Shown in pieces: positions 38,606-46,085 of a DNA stretch of 64,000 nucleotides (positions are counted from its first letter, which is position 1; each line of letters starts with the position of its first letter). The position numbers and the translations under genes are program-made. Origin of the DNA: Paragorgia papillata (Eukaryota; Cnidaria; Anthozoa; Scleralcyonacea; Coralliidae). The stretch is taken from positions 2,644,001 through 2,708,000 of the forward strand of contig JAWNZC010000406.1 of the NCBI GenBank assembly GCA_035771165.1. Reading direction: 5' to 3'. Under the pieces are notes generated by a model. The model saw nothing but the letters and a program-made list of their open reading frames with translations, was not told the origin of the DNA and did no database searches.

Positions 38606-39750
38606 GATACATCCCTACGAAGGACAAAGGAAACCGACTCAACTATTAAACTAATTGTATTATACTTCCTAGTTCTAACCAAGCCATGCATATACTGAGA
38701 ACTAAATAGGTAAAACCTTTGTATTTACACATTTCAGATGCTCGACAGGTGCAAGAAGAAGAATGGAAATTGTGAAAAAATTGAGAATAAGTGTGCCGAG
38801 GTTAGTATGAAGTTATTTTTCTGTAAACAAGGTAAATCAAGTTTTTGAAATGTTGAAAAAACACTTACGAACAAGTTAAACGTCATTACTGTCCGACCAA
38901 CTACATGCAGCCGAATGCTACAGGTCGTTTAATATAACACATTTCACGTGTTAACTATTATATCAATTAATTGACGTGATCATGTATATATAATATCGGT
39001 TTTTAAAACAGTTTTCTGACTTTCTTGATTTTGACTCAAAATTACAATATTTAAGGTAACTCTTTTAATTCTTTGCGAAGTCAAAATTTGCAAATAGGTA
39101 GGGTCACCTTTTTCAGTATTTGCTTGGATAATACGACAAACACCTCGTATCCTTGCTGGACCTTCTTTTCATGTTTTCAAAATAACGATATAGAGAAAGC
39201 CCTGTATGCAAAAGCCGGTAATGCGTAAATCCCAAATAACCGCAAAATCTTGGATTATCACATGGATTATTCCAACTTAGCCCACCACATTGGGCGCGGG
39301 AGGGGGTTCTTAAGCAAACCAAACAACATAGAGGATTGTTTCAAGTCTTGTTAAACCAGACCAGAATTTAAAGTTATATTAAATGAACATTTAGTTGAAT
39401 TATAAACTGAAATCAGATCTCAAAAATCTCCAGTATATACATTACGAACATGAATTTGCTGGATATTTGTTGCAAAACTGTTGCATACTTTACTTGTATT
39501 CATGTAGAAGTCTGATCACAAAGAGAACAACGGCAAAACTGTAGTTGAACAAGTACCAAGCGGACGACCAAGTGGAAGACCAAGCGGAAGACAAAGCGGA
39601 AGACGATGCCGACGACAATGCCAACTACAATGCCAACGAATATGCTGGCCACGACCATGCCGACGACCATGCCGACGACCATGCCGACGACTATGCCGAC
39701 GACGAAGCGGACGACCAAGCGGACGACCAAGCGGATCTATGCAAATCTAA
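27506..39750 (+). CDS. Secreted cysteine/arginine-rich peptide precursor (3 coding exons)
   Basis: Coding exons: 27,506-27,622 (39 codons), 38,738-38,800 (21 codons) and 39,508-39,750 (80 codons plus TAA). All introns are phase 0 with GT/AG borders. The 140-residue product starts with a clear signal peptide (about residues 1-19: MK, then Leu/Val-rich, then AKA). An acidic propiece (residues 20-39) follows, then a short three-cysteine basic segment in exon 2. Exon 3 ends with a very basic domain built of four-residue units ([12 protein letters not shown] and similar) holding eight cysteines spaced C-x3-C. No basic cleavage site was assigned. The build recalls cnidarian venom or antimicrobial precursors, but I do not recognise a named family and the function is unknown. 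Exon 3 could be read in another frame, but only phase 0 continues exons 1 and 2. Confidence 0.72.
27711..27743 (-). ncRNA. Hammerhead-like motif in Penelope element 1
   Basis: On the minus strand, CTGACGA (27,743-27,737) and GAAA (ending near 27,714) flank a possible stem II GATC/GATC. Stem III would be the self-complementary ACGT, followed by C. Stem I is not convincing. The partner at 28,798-28,830 has TTGACGA. Confidence 0.4.
28798..28830 (+). ncRNA. Degenerate hammerhead-like motif
   Basis: This is the inverted copy of the motif at 27,711-27,743, but the first core base is T instead of C, so it is probably inactive. Confidence 0.35.
28890..28948. repeat. TA dinucleotide microsatellite
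   Basis: About 29 TA units lie between Penelope element 1 and the inverted repeat at 28,949. A second, similar run is at 29,199-29,262. Confidence 0.95.
29040..29073 (-). ncRNA. Hammerhead ribozyme-like motif, inverted partner
   Basis: Same core, stem II, ACGT stem III and TCT/AGA stem I as the plus-strand copy at 29,111, read on the minus strand (CTGACGA at 29,070-29,064). Confidence 0.5.
29111..29144 (+). ncRNA. Hammerhead ribozyme-like motif
   Basis: CTGACGA (29,114-29,120) and GAAA (29,134-29,137) flank a possible stem II GGGC/GCTC. ACGT forms a self-complementary stem III, T is the cleavage-site base, and stem I is TCT/AGA. It resembles dimer-type hammerheads, with one extra A before stem II. 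Confidence 0.5.
29289..29336 (-). ncRNA. Hammerhead ribozyme at the 3' end of Penelope element 2
   Basis: CTGATGA (29,330-29,324) and GAA flank stem II (CCC/GGG). Stem III is ACC/GGT with a TCT loop, followed by A as the cleavage-site base. Stem I pairs AGTCGC with GCGAAGACT (bulged). The core overlaps the last codons and the stop of the endonuclease frame. Confidence 0.65.
29314..29931 (-). pseudogene. Penelope-like GIY-YIG endonuclease region, element 2
   Basis: The frame encodes [21 protein letters not shown], then [17 protein letters not shown], a cysteine pair (RCNLCLDEK) and a C-terminus ending FQSPDDPV. This matches the GIY-YIG nuclease domain of Penelope-like elements. The segment that should precede it (a [15 protein letters not shown] cysteine cluster, present in elements 3-5) is deleted here near 29,855. 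Confidence 0.8.
30080..31456 (-). pseudogene. Penelope-like reverse transcriptase, element 2
   Basis: The 458-residue frame begins [17 protein letters not shown]. It carries FVFADKTRN (about 112), [19 protein letters not shown] (from about 177), RT motif A in [10 protein letters not shown] (Asp 252), [14 protein letters not shown] and catalytic YRDDG (346-350), followed by NFLDVTFDL. All RT catalytic aspartates are present. The frame ends early: codon TGA near 30,080 replaces the TTA (Leu) found at the same place in element 3, and the link to the endonuclease is frameshifted. It sits antisense in intron 1 of the peptide gene. It is near intact but not functional as one polyprotein. Confidence 0.85.
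31591..32187 (-). pseudogene. Penelope-like element tail fragment, tandem to element 2
   Basis: This is a second C-terminal GIY-YIG region on the minus strand (31,648-32,187), lacking a stretch between TELSKYI and GSKRCN. Its 3' end, with a hammerhead at 31,623-31,670, runs directly into the start of element 2. It represents a partial tandem copy. Confidence 0.8.
31623..31670 (-). ncRNA. Hammerhead ribozyme between tandem Penelope copies
   Basis: This has the same core, stem II, ACC/GGT stem III and bulged stem I as at 29,289-29,336. It lies upstream of element 2, where pseudo-LTR hammerheads would process the 5' end of the transcript. Confidence 0.65.
32338..33673 (+). pseudogene. Penelope-like reverse transcriptase, element 3
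   Basis: This is the same protein as in element 2, nearly identical in sequence. Frame one (32,338-33,165) carries motif A ([10 protein letters not shown]). An extra A in the run near 33,139 shifts the frame at WIKK, and the rest resumes at 33,173 with [14 protein letters not shown] and catalytic YRDDG. The N-terminus is lost through the deletion near 32,325. The link to the endonuclease is shifted near 33,670. Confidence 0.85.
33809..34267 (+). pseudogene. Penelope-like GIY-YIG endonuclease region, element 3
   Basis: It contains [15 protein letters not shown], then [21 protein letters not shown] and [12 protein letters not shown]. An internal deletion removes the RCNLCLDEK to RFDAHTHA part and fuses the frame to the element end ([17 protein letters not shown]). 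The hammerhead core here is CCGATGA (34,217-34,223) instead of CTGATGA, so the ribozyme is probably dead. Confidence 0.8.
34383..34530. repeat. ATA/TAA trinucleotide microsatellite
   Basis: About 45 AAT-type units with a few interruptions lie directly after element 3, preceded by a short TA run (34,350-34,382). Long Ile, Tyr or Leu frames here are products of the repeat. Confidence 0.95.
34560..35400. other. Non-coding segment of peptide-gene intron 1
   Basis: No domain, RNA gene or terminal repeat is recognisable. Short open frames only. Confidence 0.5.
35425..36345 (-). pseudogene. Penelope-like element 4, C-terminal part
   Basis: The frame 35,527-36,345 encodes [19 protein letters not shown], then [14 protein letters not shown] sequence, [15 protein letters not shown], the GIY-YIG domain ([15 protein letters not shown]) and a variant tail with [14 protein letters not shown] repeats ending PDDPV. 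The RT part is absent. Position 36,345 is the axis of an inverted duplication with element 5. Confidence 0.82.
35502..35549 (-). ncRNA. Hammerhead ribozyme in Penelope element 4
   Basis: All core bases, stem II (CCC/GGG), stem III (ACC/GGT) and the bulged stem I are as at 29,289-29,336. Confidence 0.62.
36346..37170 (+). pseudogene. Penelope-like element 5, C-terminal part (mirror of element 4)
   Basis: From CCTCCATTTAACAAAAATGT at 36,352 the plus strand repeats element 4 in mirror image, base for base apart from scattered changes, to the CTTTAAG end near 37,170. The frames are broken: a base is missing near 36,565 (cysteine cluster) and GGATAA near 36,857 stops the GIY-YIG frame. The arms are about 0.8 kb with almost no spacer. 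Confidence 0.82.
37121..37168 (+). ncRNA. Hammerhead ribozyme in Penelope element 5
   Basis: CTGATGA (37,127-37,133) and GAA (37,147-37,149) flank CCC/GGG stem II with a GTTTA loop. Stem III is ACC/GGT with a TCT loop (37,150-37,158), and A 37,159 is the cleavage-site base. Stem I pairs AGTCGC (37,121) with GCGAAGACT (37,160-37,168), with three bases bulged. Confidence 0.68.
37195..37985 (+). pseudogene. Penelope-like element 6 (different family), 3' part
   Basis: The frame 37,204-37,704 encodes [20 protein letters not shown], a zinc-knuckle-like segment ([15 protein letters not shown]) and a GIY-YIG core ([33 protein letters not shown]). It then loses frame. Its coding sequence is unlike elements 2-5, so it is a separate Penelope family. 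The RT is missing. A hammerhead-like motif lies at 37,900-37,934. Confidence 0.78.
37900..37934 (+). ncRNA. Degenerate hammerhead-like motif, element 6
   Basis: A strong stem II (GAGGC/GCCTC, loop TGT), GAAA, an ACGT stem III, T as cleavage-site base and stem I GAT/ATC are all present. The first core reads CTCAAGA, with C in place of the invariant G, so cleavage is unlikely. Confidence 0.4.
38377..38515. repeat. Hairpin-forming inverted repeat
   Basis: TTAACCTCGTTTTCTCGGTC pairs loosely with GACCTCGAACTCGGTTAA. GTCTGTACGGGAAAGTATTTG pairs with CAAATACTTTCCCGTACAGAC. The style matches the hairpins at 4,035 and 5,194. Confidence 0.7.
38523..38602. repeat. TA dinucleotide microsatellite
   Basis: About 38 TA units lie just downstream of the hairpin at 38,377, in intron 1 of the peptide gene. 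Confidence 0.95.
38801..39507. other. Intron 2 of the peptide gene
   Basis: 707 bp of non-coding DNA between GAG/GTTAGT and the CATGTAG acceptor. I see no mobile element in it. Confidence 0.6.
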
Positions 39751-40930
39751 TGCATAAAAATTGATAAAACGAATCAGGTATAATTACTTTACTATATATA
39801 CACTATATATAGAGGATATTTTTAATTTAATGCCCTTTTAATCAATTTACTTCTGGTGATTATCTATTCAAATCTGATTATCTTACTTAATAATTGAGTA
39901 GATTATCACTCTGGAAAACGGTTTAACAATTCAGAGAAAACCTTTTCATTCGGTTGATTTTTTGTGCGTGTTCGACGTGTCCCTCGCCGCATATGCATCT
40001 TGCGATTTCGTTTCTTTCAGTTTACTCAGTGTTGAAAGGCAGAATAACATATAAGTCAGCAAGCGAGACAAGATGTACGAACCATTACTGTATTAACTTA
40101 GATCCTTGCGAGACAAGTTGCCGTGCGCAATCATTTCAAACAGTATAGAACTTGCAATGGTTTGTTCAACTCGACGCGCAACGATAGCCCTGTATTAACT
40201 TAGATCCTTGCGAGACAAGTTGCCGTGCGCAATCATTTCAAACAGTATAGAACTTGCAATGGTTTGTTCAACCCGACGCGCAACGATAGCCCCGTGTATA
40301 ACATGCCTTTTCTACTTTTTACCGCAACTTAGAACATATTTTGAAACTTGCATAACATAATACCTTTCCTACAACACGATTACTATCCAATTAAGTGTTC
40401 TCATCTACCCACCCTCGAGATAAAGCCTGCACTATATACTGACAGTCGAAAACCAGACCAACAATAGTTGCAAGTTTCAAGATTTTTAACGCGTGTAAAA
40501 CTTTCACATTGCAACTATAGTGATTTCTGTCCAAATGGTAACTTGTTTGCCAGCTGCACGAAAAAGCTCCACCATGTTGAACGGGGCCTTTAGACAACAT
40601 TTTTTCATTTTAAATTTCTGAGAAAATATATACCATGCATGGAACCCCTGATCTAGACTCCGGTGCTATAGCTCGCACTCACCCAAAACACTTAGCGACG
40701 GGCCTGAAATGCTAATGTTTATTCAGCGTCAAGTTAAGTTCATATTCCCACTTTTAAATTGTGTACGATTAAGAAAGAAAGTAAGTCTATAAAAGAGATT
40801 TTTGTTTTTATTTCAGATAAAAGATGAAGACTGTTGATGAAAAAAAGACTTTAGTTTAGATGGTAGATAACGGAAATAGCAGACAATGTAGAAGAAAAAA
40901 CTGAAATAAACATTCCTGAACATTGAACAT
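39751..40930 (+). other. 3' UTR of the peptide gene with a spliced last exon
   Basis: After the TAA at 39,748-39,750, exon 3 continues to 39,777 and a CAG/GTATAA donor. The acceptor TTTCAG at 40,811-40,816 starts exon 4, which carries a polyadenylation signal AATAAA at 40,905-40,910. The stop codon lies only 27 bases upstream of the donor, so nonsense-mediated decay would not be expected. Confidence 0.6.
40088..40293. repeat. Two tandem copies of a 101-bp unit in intron 3
   Basis: The unit starting TGTATTAACTTAGATCCTTG occurs at about 40,090 and again at 40,191, differing by only a few bases. It lies in the last intron of the peptide gene. Confidence 0.9.
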
Positions 40931-40974
40931 GTCGTGTCATTCTAGTCTATTTCAGAAAATAAAGCCTTGTACAC

Positions 40975-41200
40975 ACGACGGAGTTTTCCTTGACAACTTT
41001 TTTCATCCCAAGCTTTTTCTTGAACAAGCTTTTCCTTAAACAAGTTATTTTTCTTGAACAAGTTTTTCTTTGACATGTTTTTCCTCGAACAAATTTTTCC
41101 TTGATAAATTTCCTCTTGTCAAGCTTTTCCTTAAACAAGCTTTTCCTTAAACAAGCTTTTCCTTAAACAAGCTTTTCCTTAAACAAGCTTTTCCTTAAAC
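40975..41200. repeat. 16-18 bp minisatellite (AAGCTTTTCCTTAAAC type)
   Basis: The distal part has about five perfect 16-bp units CAAGCTTTTCCTTAAA (41,118-41,198). The proximal part consists of diverged variants such as TTCTTGAACAAGTTTT. It lies just after the end of the peptide gene. Lys-rich frames on the minus strand are products of the repeat. Confidence 0.9.
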
Positions 41201-41318
41201 CTCCTTCTCGTCCGGCCCTATAGTCATCCGCTACCAGTGACGGATCACTTTGATTTGTTGTGAACCTGCGAGGTTTTGACCAAAATTACCTCCCTAGGGC
41301 TTAAATACGGAGCGAGCG

Positions 41319-41326
41319 TATAAAAG
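41319..41326 (+). promoter_or_regulatory. TATA-box-like element without a recognised gene
   Basis: TATAAAAG follows a GC-richer stretch and precedes CACTGACTG about 30 bp later, a possible initiator. The nearest ATG (41,356) opens only ten codons. It could be a relic promoter or belong to an exon joined by splicing. Confidence 0.3.
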
Positions 41327-41399
41327 GGTCCCTCCCGGTTACGCACTGACTGAAATGTCAACAGCCAAGTCAACAACGAGTCAGTGAGCTGGTGAAGTT

Positions 41400-42463
41400 T
41401 TGAGAATTATCTGTTATTTATAGCCTTTTTACCTTTTCAATTATCTAAAATTATCTATAAAAACAATTCTGAAGTGATTAAATTTGTTTGGTCAATGAAT
41501 TTGTAAAATATATATATGACCTTCCTTTCAAACGATGTTTGAAGGTCACGTAAGTTATAGCTGCTTTGTCTTTCGCCGTTTTTTAAAATAAAAGACAATA
41601 CTTCCACATAAAAGACAATACTTTGATATTTAACTAAAACAGACCATTTAAACGAAGACAATAAATAACATATATATATGAACTTTGCTTTATGCGAGTC
41701 AATAAGTCGGCACAAATAATTGAGAACTTTTAGGAATCCATTCTAGTGTCTGGCTTTCCAGACAACATTTACTGGGTTCCCTATTTTTACTGTCGGTCGT
41801 GCAAAAACAAAGTTGTTTGCCTCGTCAAATCGTCGTTGAAAAGTGAGATGATGTTCAGACATCTACATGGAGATATTCATTATCAACATTCTTGGTGTAC
41901 ATAAAAGGGTCTTATAATTACAAGGACGGAATATATGAAGAAAAAAAGCGAAGAATACAGACATCTGCATTCAACAAGAAAAACGGTGAGACGCTACAAA
42001 CGTTCCATTGCTAGACGGCTAACTTTTTTAGCGAATTGAATGCATATGGCTTTTTGTTTTTTTCTCATTATTTCTATTGTTTATTAAGCTTAAGTTTCTG
42101 AAATGTCTTATGCCTAAATCGAGACGGGCTACTCAAATTTTGAACTGAAATGTTGCCTAAGCTAATGACTGGTTTCTTGTTCTCGCTGGTCTTTTTTCTT
42201 GTGCATTTTCTTGTGTCTGGCAAGGATTCAAGATTTTTTACGGGCTGCATGCCTTAAAACCGGACAGTTCTGCAGATAGGAGTTAATTTAATATCAAAGT
42301 TTGTTGCTAAAATCTTTCGTCACTATTAAAACTGTTTTTGCTCTTTGTGTTGACATATTTCCGCACGCTCGAACATTTGTCCAAAACATGTTTTCATTTT
42401 AATAGGAAACTGGAGACCTACTAAAGAACAATAAGTTTCAACTACATGTACATATACTCATAC
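41400..42463. other. Non-coding, up to the start of copy B
   Basis: No recognisable coding sequence, RNA gene or terminal repeat. The duplication junction lies at 42,463/42,464. Confidence 0.5.
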
Positions 42464-42918
42464 ATTGTCTGTGCCCATTGCTGTACTAATTGTTTTCGAT
42501 AGCATAACTTAATATACGCATTATTTTTGTTGCATAAAAGGAACAAAGTTTCAGATGTCTTCGTACAGTTTCTGTCGCATAATTGTTTTGGTGTTTTTCG
42601 TACGGTTTTTCCCCACCTTAGTTTTGTTTCGACTTATTGAAGGCGTAATTTTTCCGTCTTTCTACTCAAAATGATGTGTTATACTTGAAAAACACAAATT
42701 CGACGTTTGGAAAGCGGCAAGTTTAATTTAAAAACAGTAAACAAAACGTCTCACAAAAGCTCCACTCTTCAGTCTTCACTCTTCAGCCAAAGTTCCTCGG
42801 TAAGGCCGGAATTAATTTTAGCTGTGTGGACCGATCAGATCAGCGTTTGGCCAGGATTGTCTGAGGTACTCAGCCAGTACTTATGCGCTCGCTCCGTGTT
42901 TAAAATGATCCTGAATGA

Positions 42919-45223
42919 CCAACCTCGTCCCCAGGGCCATTTGTGGGGGCTGGGCCAAGATGGCGGCCAAAAACAAAATGGCGGGAACAAATGGCCCTGG
43001 CACAGGCAACCCCGCTGCCAAACGTTTGCGCATGCGTGAATTTGCTGGAGTAAACATTGCAAGTAAAGTGGGAACTAGCCGTGGCAACAACAACCAGACA
43101 GTGAAGACTTAGTAAGACTCGACTATTCATTTGTGTTTTAAAAAAAGGGTAAAGAAAATTACGAAGGGGTAAATTCAGAATATGTTACAATATTGACAAG
43201 GAAGCCATGCACAAATTACCTACCTTATCTTTTTGGTGTAGTATGCTTATAATTTTAACTTTTGTGTCGGACTCTCGGACCAGGCCAAATATTTCAGTGT
43301 TTTTCCGCTCTTTTTCCGAGGACGAGCTCAGACGTCGCACATGCGCAAAACGTTTGGCAGCGGTGTTGGCACAGGCTGCAAAAAATGCGCCATATTTTGA
43401 CGCATTTTTGGCTCGGACCCAGTCCCACTAAGTTTATCGGGCCTAGTCAGGCTCATTTTTTTCTGAATATTTAGTTCAGCTTGACTGACCCAAACTGAAA
43501 ACAATCAAAACATTCAATTCCAAATACATTGTCGAATTATTAAAATAAATAGACTTTTAATAAATATCTGTAAATGCTTAGTATTTATCATTTGCTCCAC
43601 CGTTGTACGAAATTCGCAAGAAACTGGATTGCCGTTGTCTGGCCGGGCCGCCTTGTTTTCGTGAGTTTTCGGTAGATAGATAGATAGATTTTATTTAACC
43701 ACGCTAGCATCGTCAGCAAAAGCTGGTTTCCACGATGGGCGTGTAAAGCAATATAAGCAAAATTACATTATTTACAAACAGAACGAAAATAACAGAACAG
43801 TACTCAGCTATATTACATTGGTTGTAGTTTCGGTATTTACATAGATATAGAGAAAATCTTAGTTTGTGTCAACATAAGTAGCAATTTTTCGTTTAAAGCT
43901 TGAAAAGGATTTACTGTCTCTTATATTATGTTTGATGGTAGGGAATTCCATATTGAGGCGCCATCAAACATAAGACTTTTTTTCATATTGTTTGTTCGTG
44001 GTTGTGGCAAACACACTTTAGAAGAACTGTCACGAAGATTGTGACTTAAGACGTCTTGCCAGAAAGTAAATAGTTTGTTCAGACATTCTGGCCACATATT
44101 GTTAAGTATCTTAAACATGATTTTTGCTCTTGCCTTTTCCCTCTGTTGTTTTAATGGTTCCCATCCTAATGCATTTAAAACAGTTTCTTGGCTTACTTCA
44201 TTAGGTAAATCTGCTATAATACGAGCAGCCCTGTTTTGAAGTTTTTGTAAATGTGTAGACTGGGTTTCACCAAACACATTCCAAACTTCACAACAGTAAT
44301 TAAAGTGTGGTTGTATTATAGCATTATATACTGATAAAAGTGTTTTCCTGTCAACAAATTCTTTTAGACGTCGAAGGGCGCCTAATCCCGAAGTAATTTT
44401 CTTACATATGCTTTCAGTGTTACTTTTCCAATTCAAGTGCTGGTCGATTATAACCCCCAGAGTTTTACTTTCAGATACTTGCTTAATTTGCTTGCCTTCA
44501 ATATTAATATTTAGTTGACAATCATTGATTCGTTGTAGCATCTGTTGTGAACCAATCAATATAAATTCAGTTTTTGTTACATTCAGACTTATTAGTTTAT
44601 TGGCTATGAGCCATTTCCGAAGATTTTCTAATAAGTCCGAGTTTACTGCAATCTCAATCTCATTTGTGGATTCAATTCAGCGTTTTGAAAAACATTTAGG
44701 CTTCGTTTAGTCGAGAATTCTTGTTTGAAAAAAGCCTGCTTCTCAATGGCCAAACACTTAAATTCTGCCCTGTGGTGTACTTTCCTTTCGCAGCCAAAAT
44801 ACGTTTTGTCTTTGTTCACCAAGTCTTTTGTTAGCCCGATTTAGAAAACACTCTAAATTGCCGTCCCATGGACTTCGTTGTATGGTAGCCAGAGCACAGA
44901 GATGACACGACCCATCATTACATATTCTTCCGACGTTTTTACGGGTGTTTCGCCAGCTTTCCTCACATTTTCATTCATTTTGAAGTTGTTTTTAACAGCC
45001 GGCAATTCTGGTATCACTTATTTAATATAATTTGAGCCCTATAAACAACAAATGCCCGCGAGCTAGCCTGTCGCCCGCCTTGTTTCCACCAATCAGAGTA
45101 CGTAAAACATCCAATGTTATCTTGACCAGTCAGATGTGGTGATAGCTCAGCCTGTGCCAGGGCCATTTGTTCTTGGCCGCCATCTTGGCCCAGCGCCCAC
45201 AAATGGCCCTGGGGACGAGGTTG
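42919..45223. mobile_element. TIR DNA element with 9-bp TSD (MULE-like), copy B
   Basis: This is the same element as at 447-2,797, with the same CCTGAATGA flanks (42,910-42,918 and 45,224-45,232). The insertion therefore predates the block duplication. The nested LINE fragment is less damaged here than in copy A. Confidence 0.75.
43691..44690 (-). pseudogene. Non-LTR retrotransposon fragment (RT C-terminal region), copy B
   Basis: An open stretch of 212 codons (43,921-44,559) runs from a GSQQMLQRINDC segment through KTLGVIIDQHLNW, the YNAIIQPHFNYCCEVWN block and a terminal IWNSLPSNII. This is the C-terminal third of a CR1/L2-like LINE ORF2. The endonuclease and catalytic RT motifs are missing, so the fragment cannot act alone. 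Its 3' end abuts a short GATA/TAGA microsatellite of about four units (43,672-43,690), whereas copy A has about seventeen units at the same place. Confidence 0.78.
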
Positions 45224-46085
45224 CCTGAATGATCCCTTTTTAAAATGAGACCTTTATAACGATATGCCATGAAGTATTACCCGAGTTCTGACCTGAATTC
45301 CGGCACAGAATAAGGATCAACCAGAAGTCCGACTCAGTGTCGGCACCTTTGATGTAAGCGTCCTCTCGAAATGGCGGCCTCGCCATCCCGGTGCCATTTT
45401 GAAAGTAAGTGCCCCCGGGAAATTAGCCCTCTTGTCCTTGCGACCCTCGGGCTCCTGTATTCAATTACTCTTGGCCTTCTTGTGACCTTTTAATTAAATT
45501 TATATTGTTATGTATATATATAAATAATATTTAGTTAAGTAAATAAGTAATTTACTTTAGAAAACTGTTCTTTGGAAATAAAATTCTTTGACCACAAGGT
45601 TATTAAAACTTCAGTACGCAGATACTACGGGTAAGAGTCCGTGGCCAAAAAGTCCTGCACTCATGAAGCGGGTTTTACATTTCTCGATTATGCCGACACA
45701 TTTGTTTATAGAAAAAGATGGCTAAAAATTTCGGAACTACGCATTGTTGAAGTACATCGAGTACGTATGTTGTTAGAAATTTTATAAGCTTTCATTCAGT
45801 GTATAGTTCAAACTTTAGTGTTACCTGTAACTTTTTAAAATGTTCAAAATGTGCACACCATTGTTCGTAAAATAAGAATTATATGATGGGAAATGGACTC
45901 CTCACAAGTGTTATAGAATTTTGGATATTGTTTTTAAATACTAAACGCACAGCCCTGAACAAAATATTAAACATAGGATACTGTGAAGTGCCATTCATGT
46001 CATAACTTTTAATGGTAATAACGTTCCTCGTTACCCAGAAGACCCTTTAATACGAGGAGATCGTCAGTTTCATTAATAAAATTTC

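Noticed and set aside
39500..39757. Ala-Asp repeat frame on the plus strand and Val-rich frame on the minus strand
   Set aside because: They are other-frame readings of exon 3 of the peptide gene. Only the phase-0 frame continues exons 1 and 2 and ends at a stop just before a splice donor.
40947..41138. Lys-rich 63-codon minus-strand frame
   Set aside because: It is generated by the 16-18 bp minisatellite.
41118..41198. Possible CRISPR-like array
   Set aside because: The 16-bp units are adjacent with no spacers, and the genome is eukaryotic.
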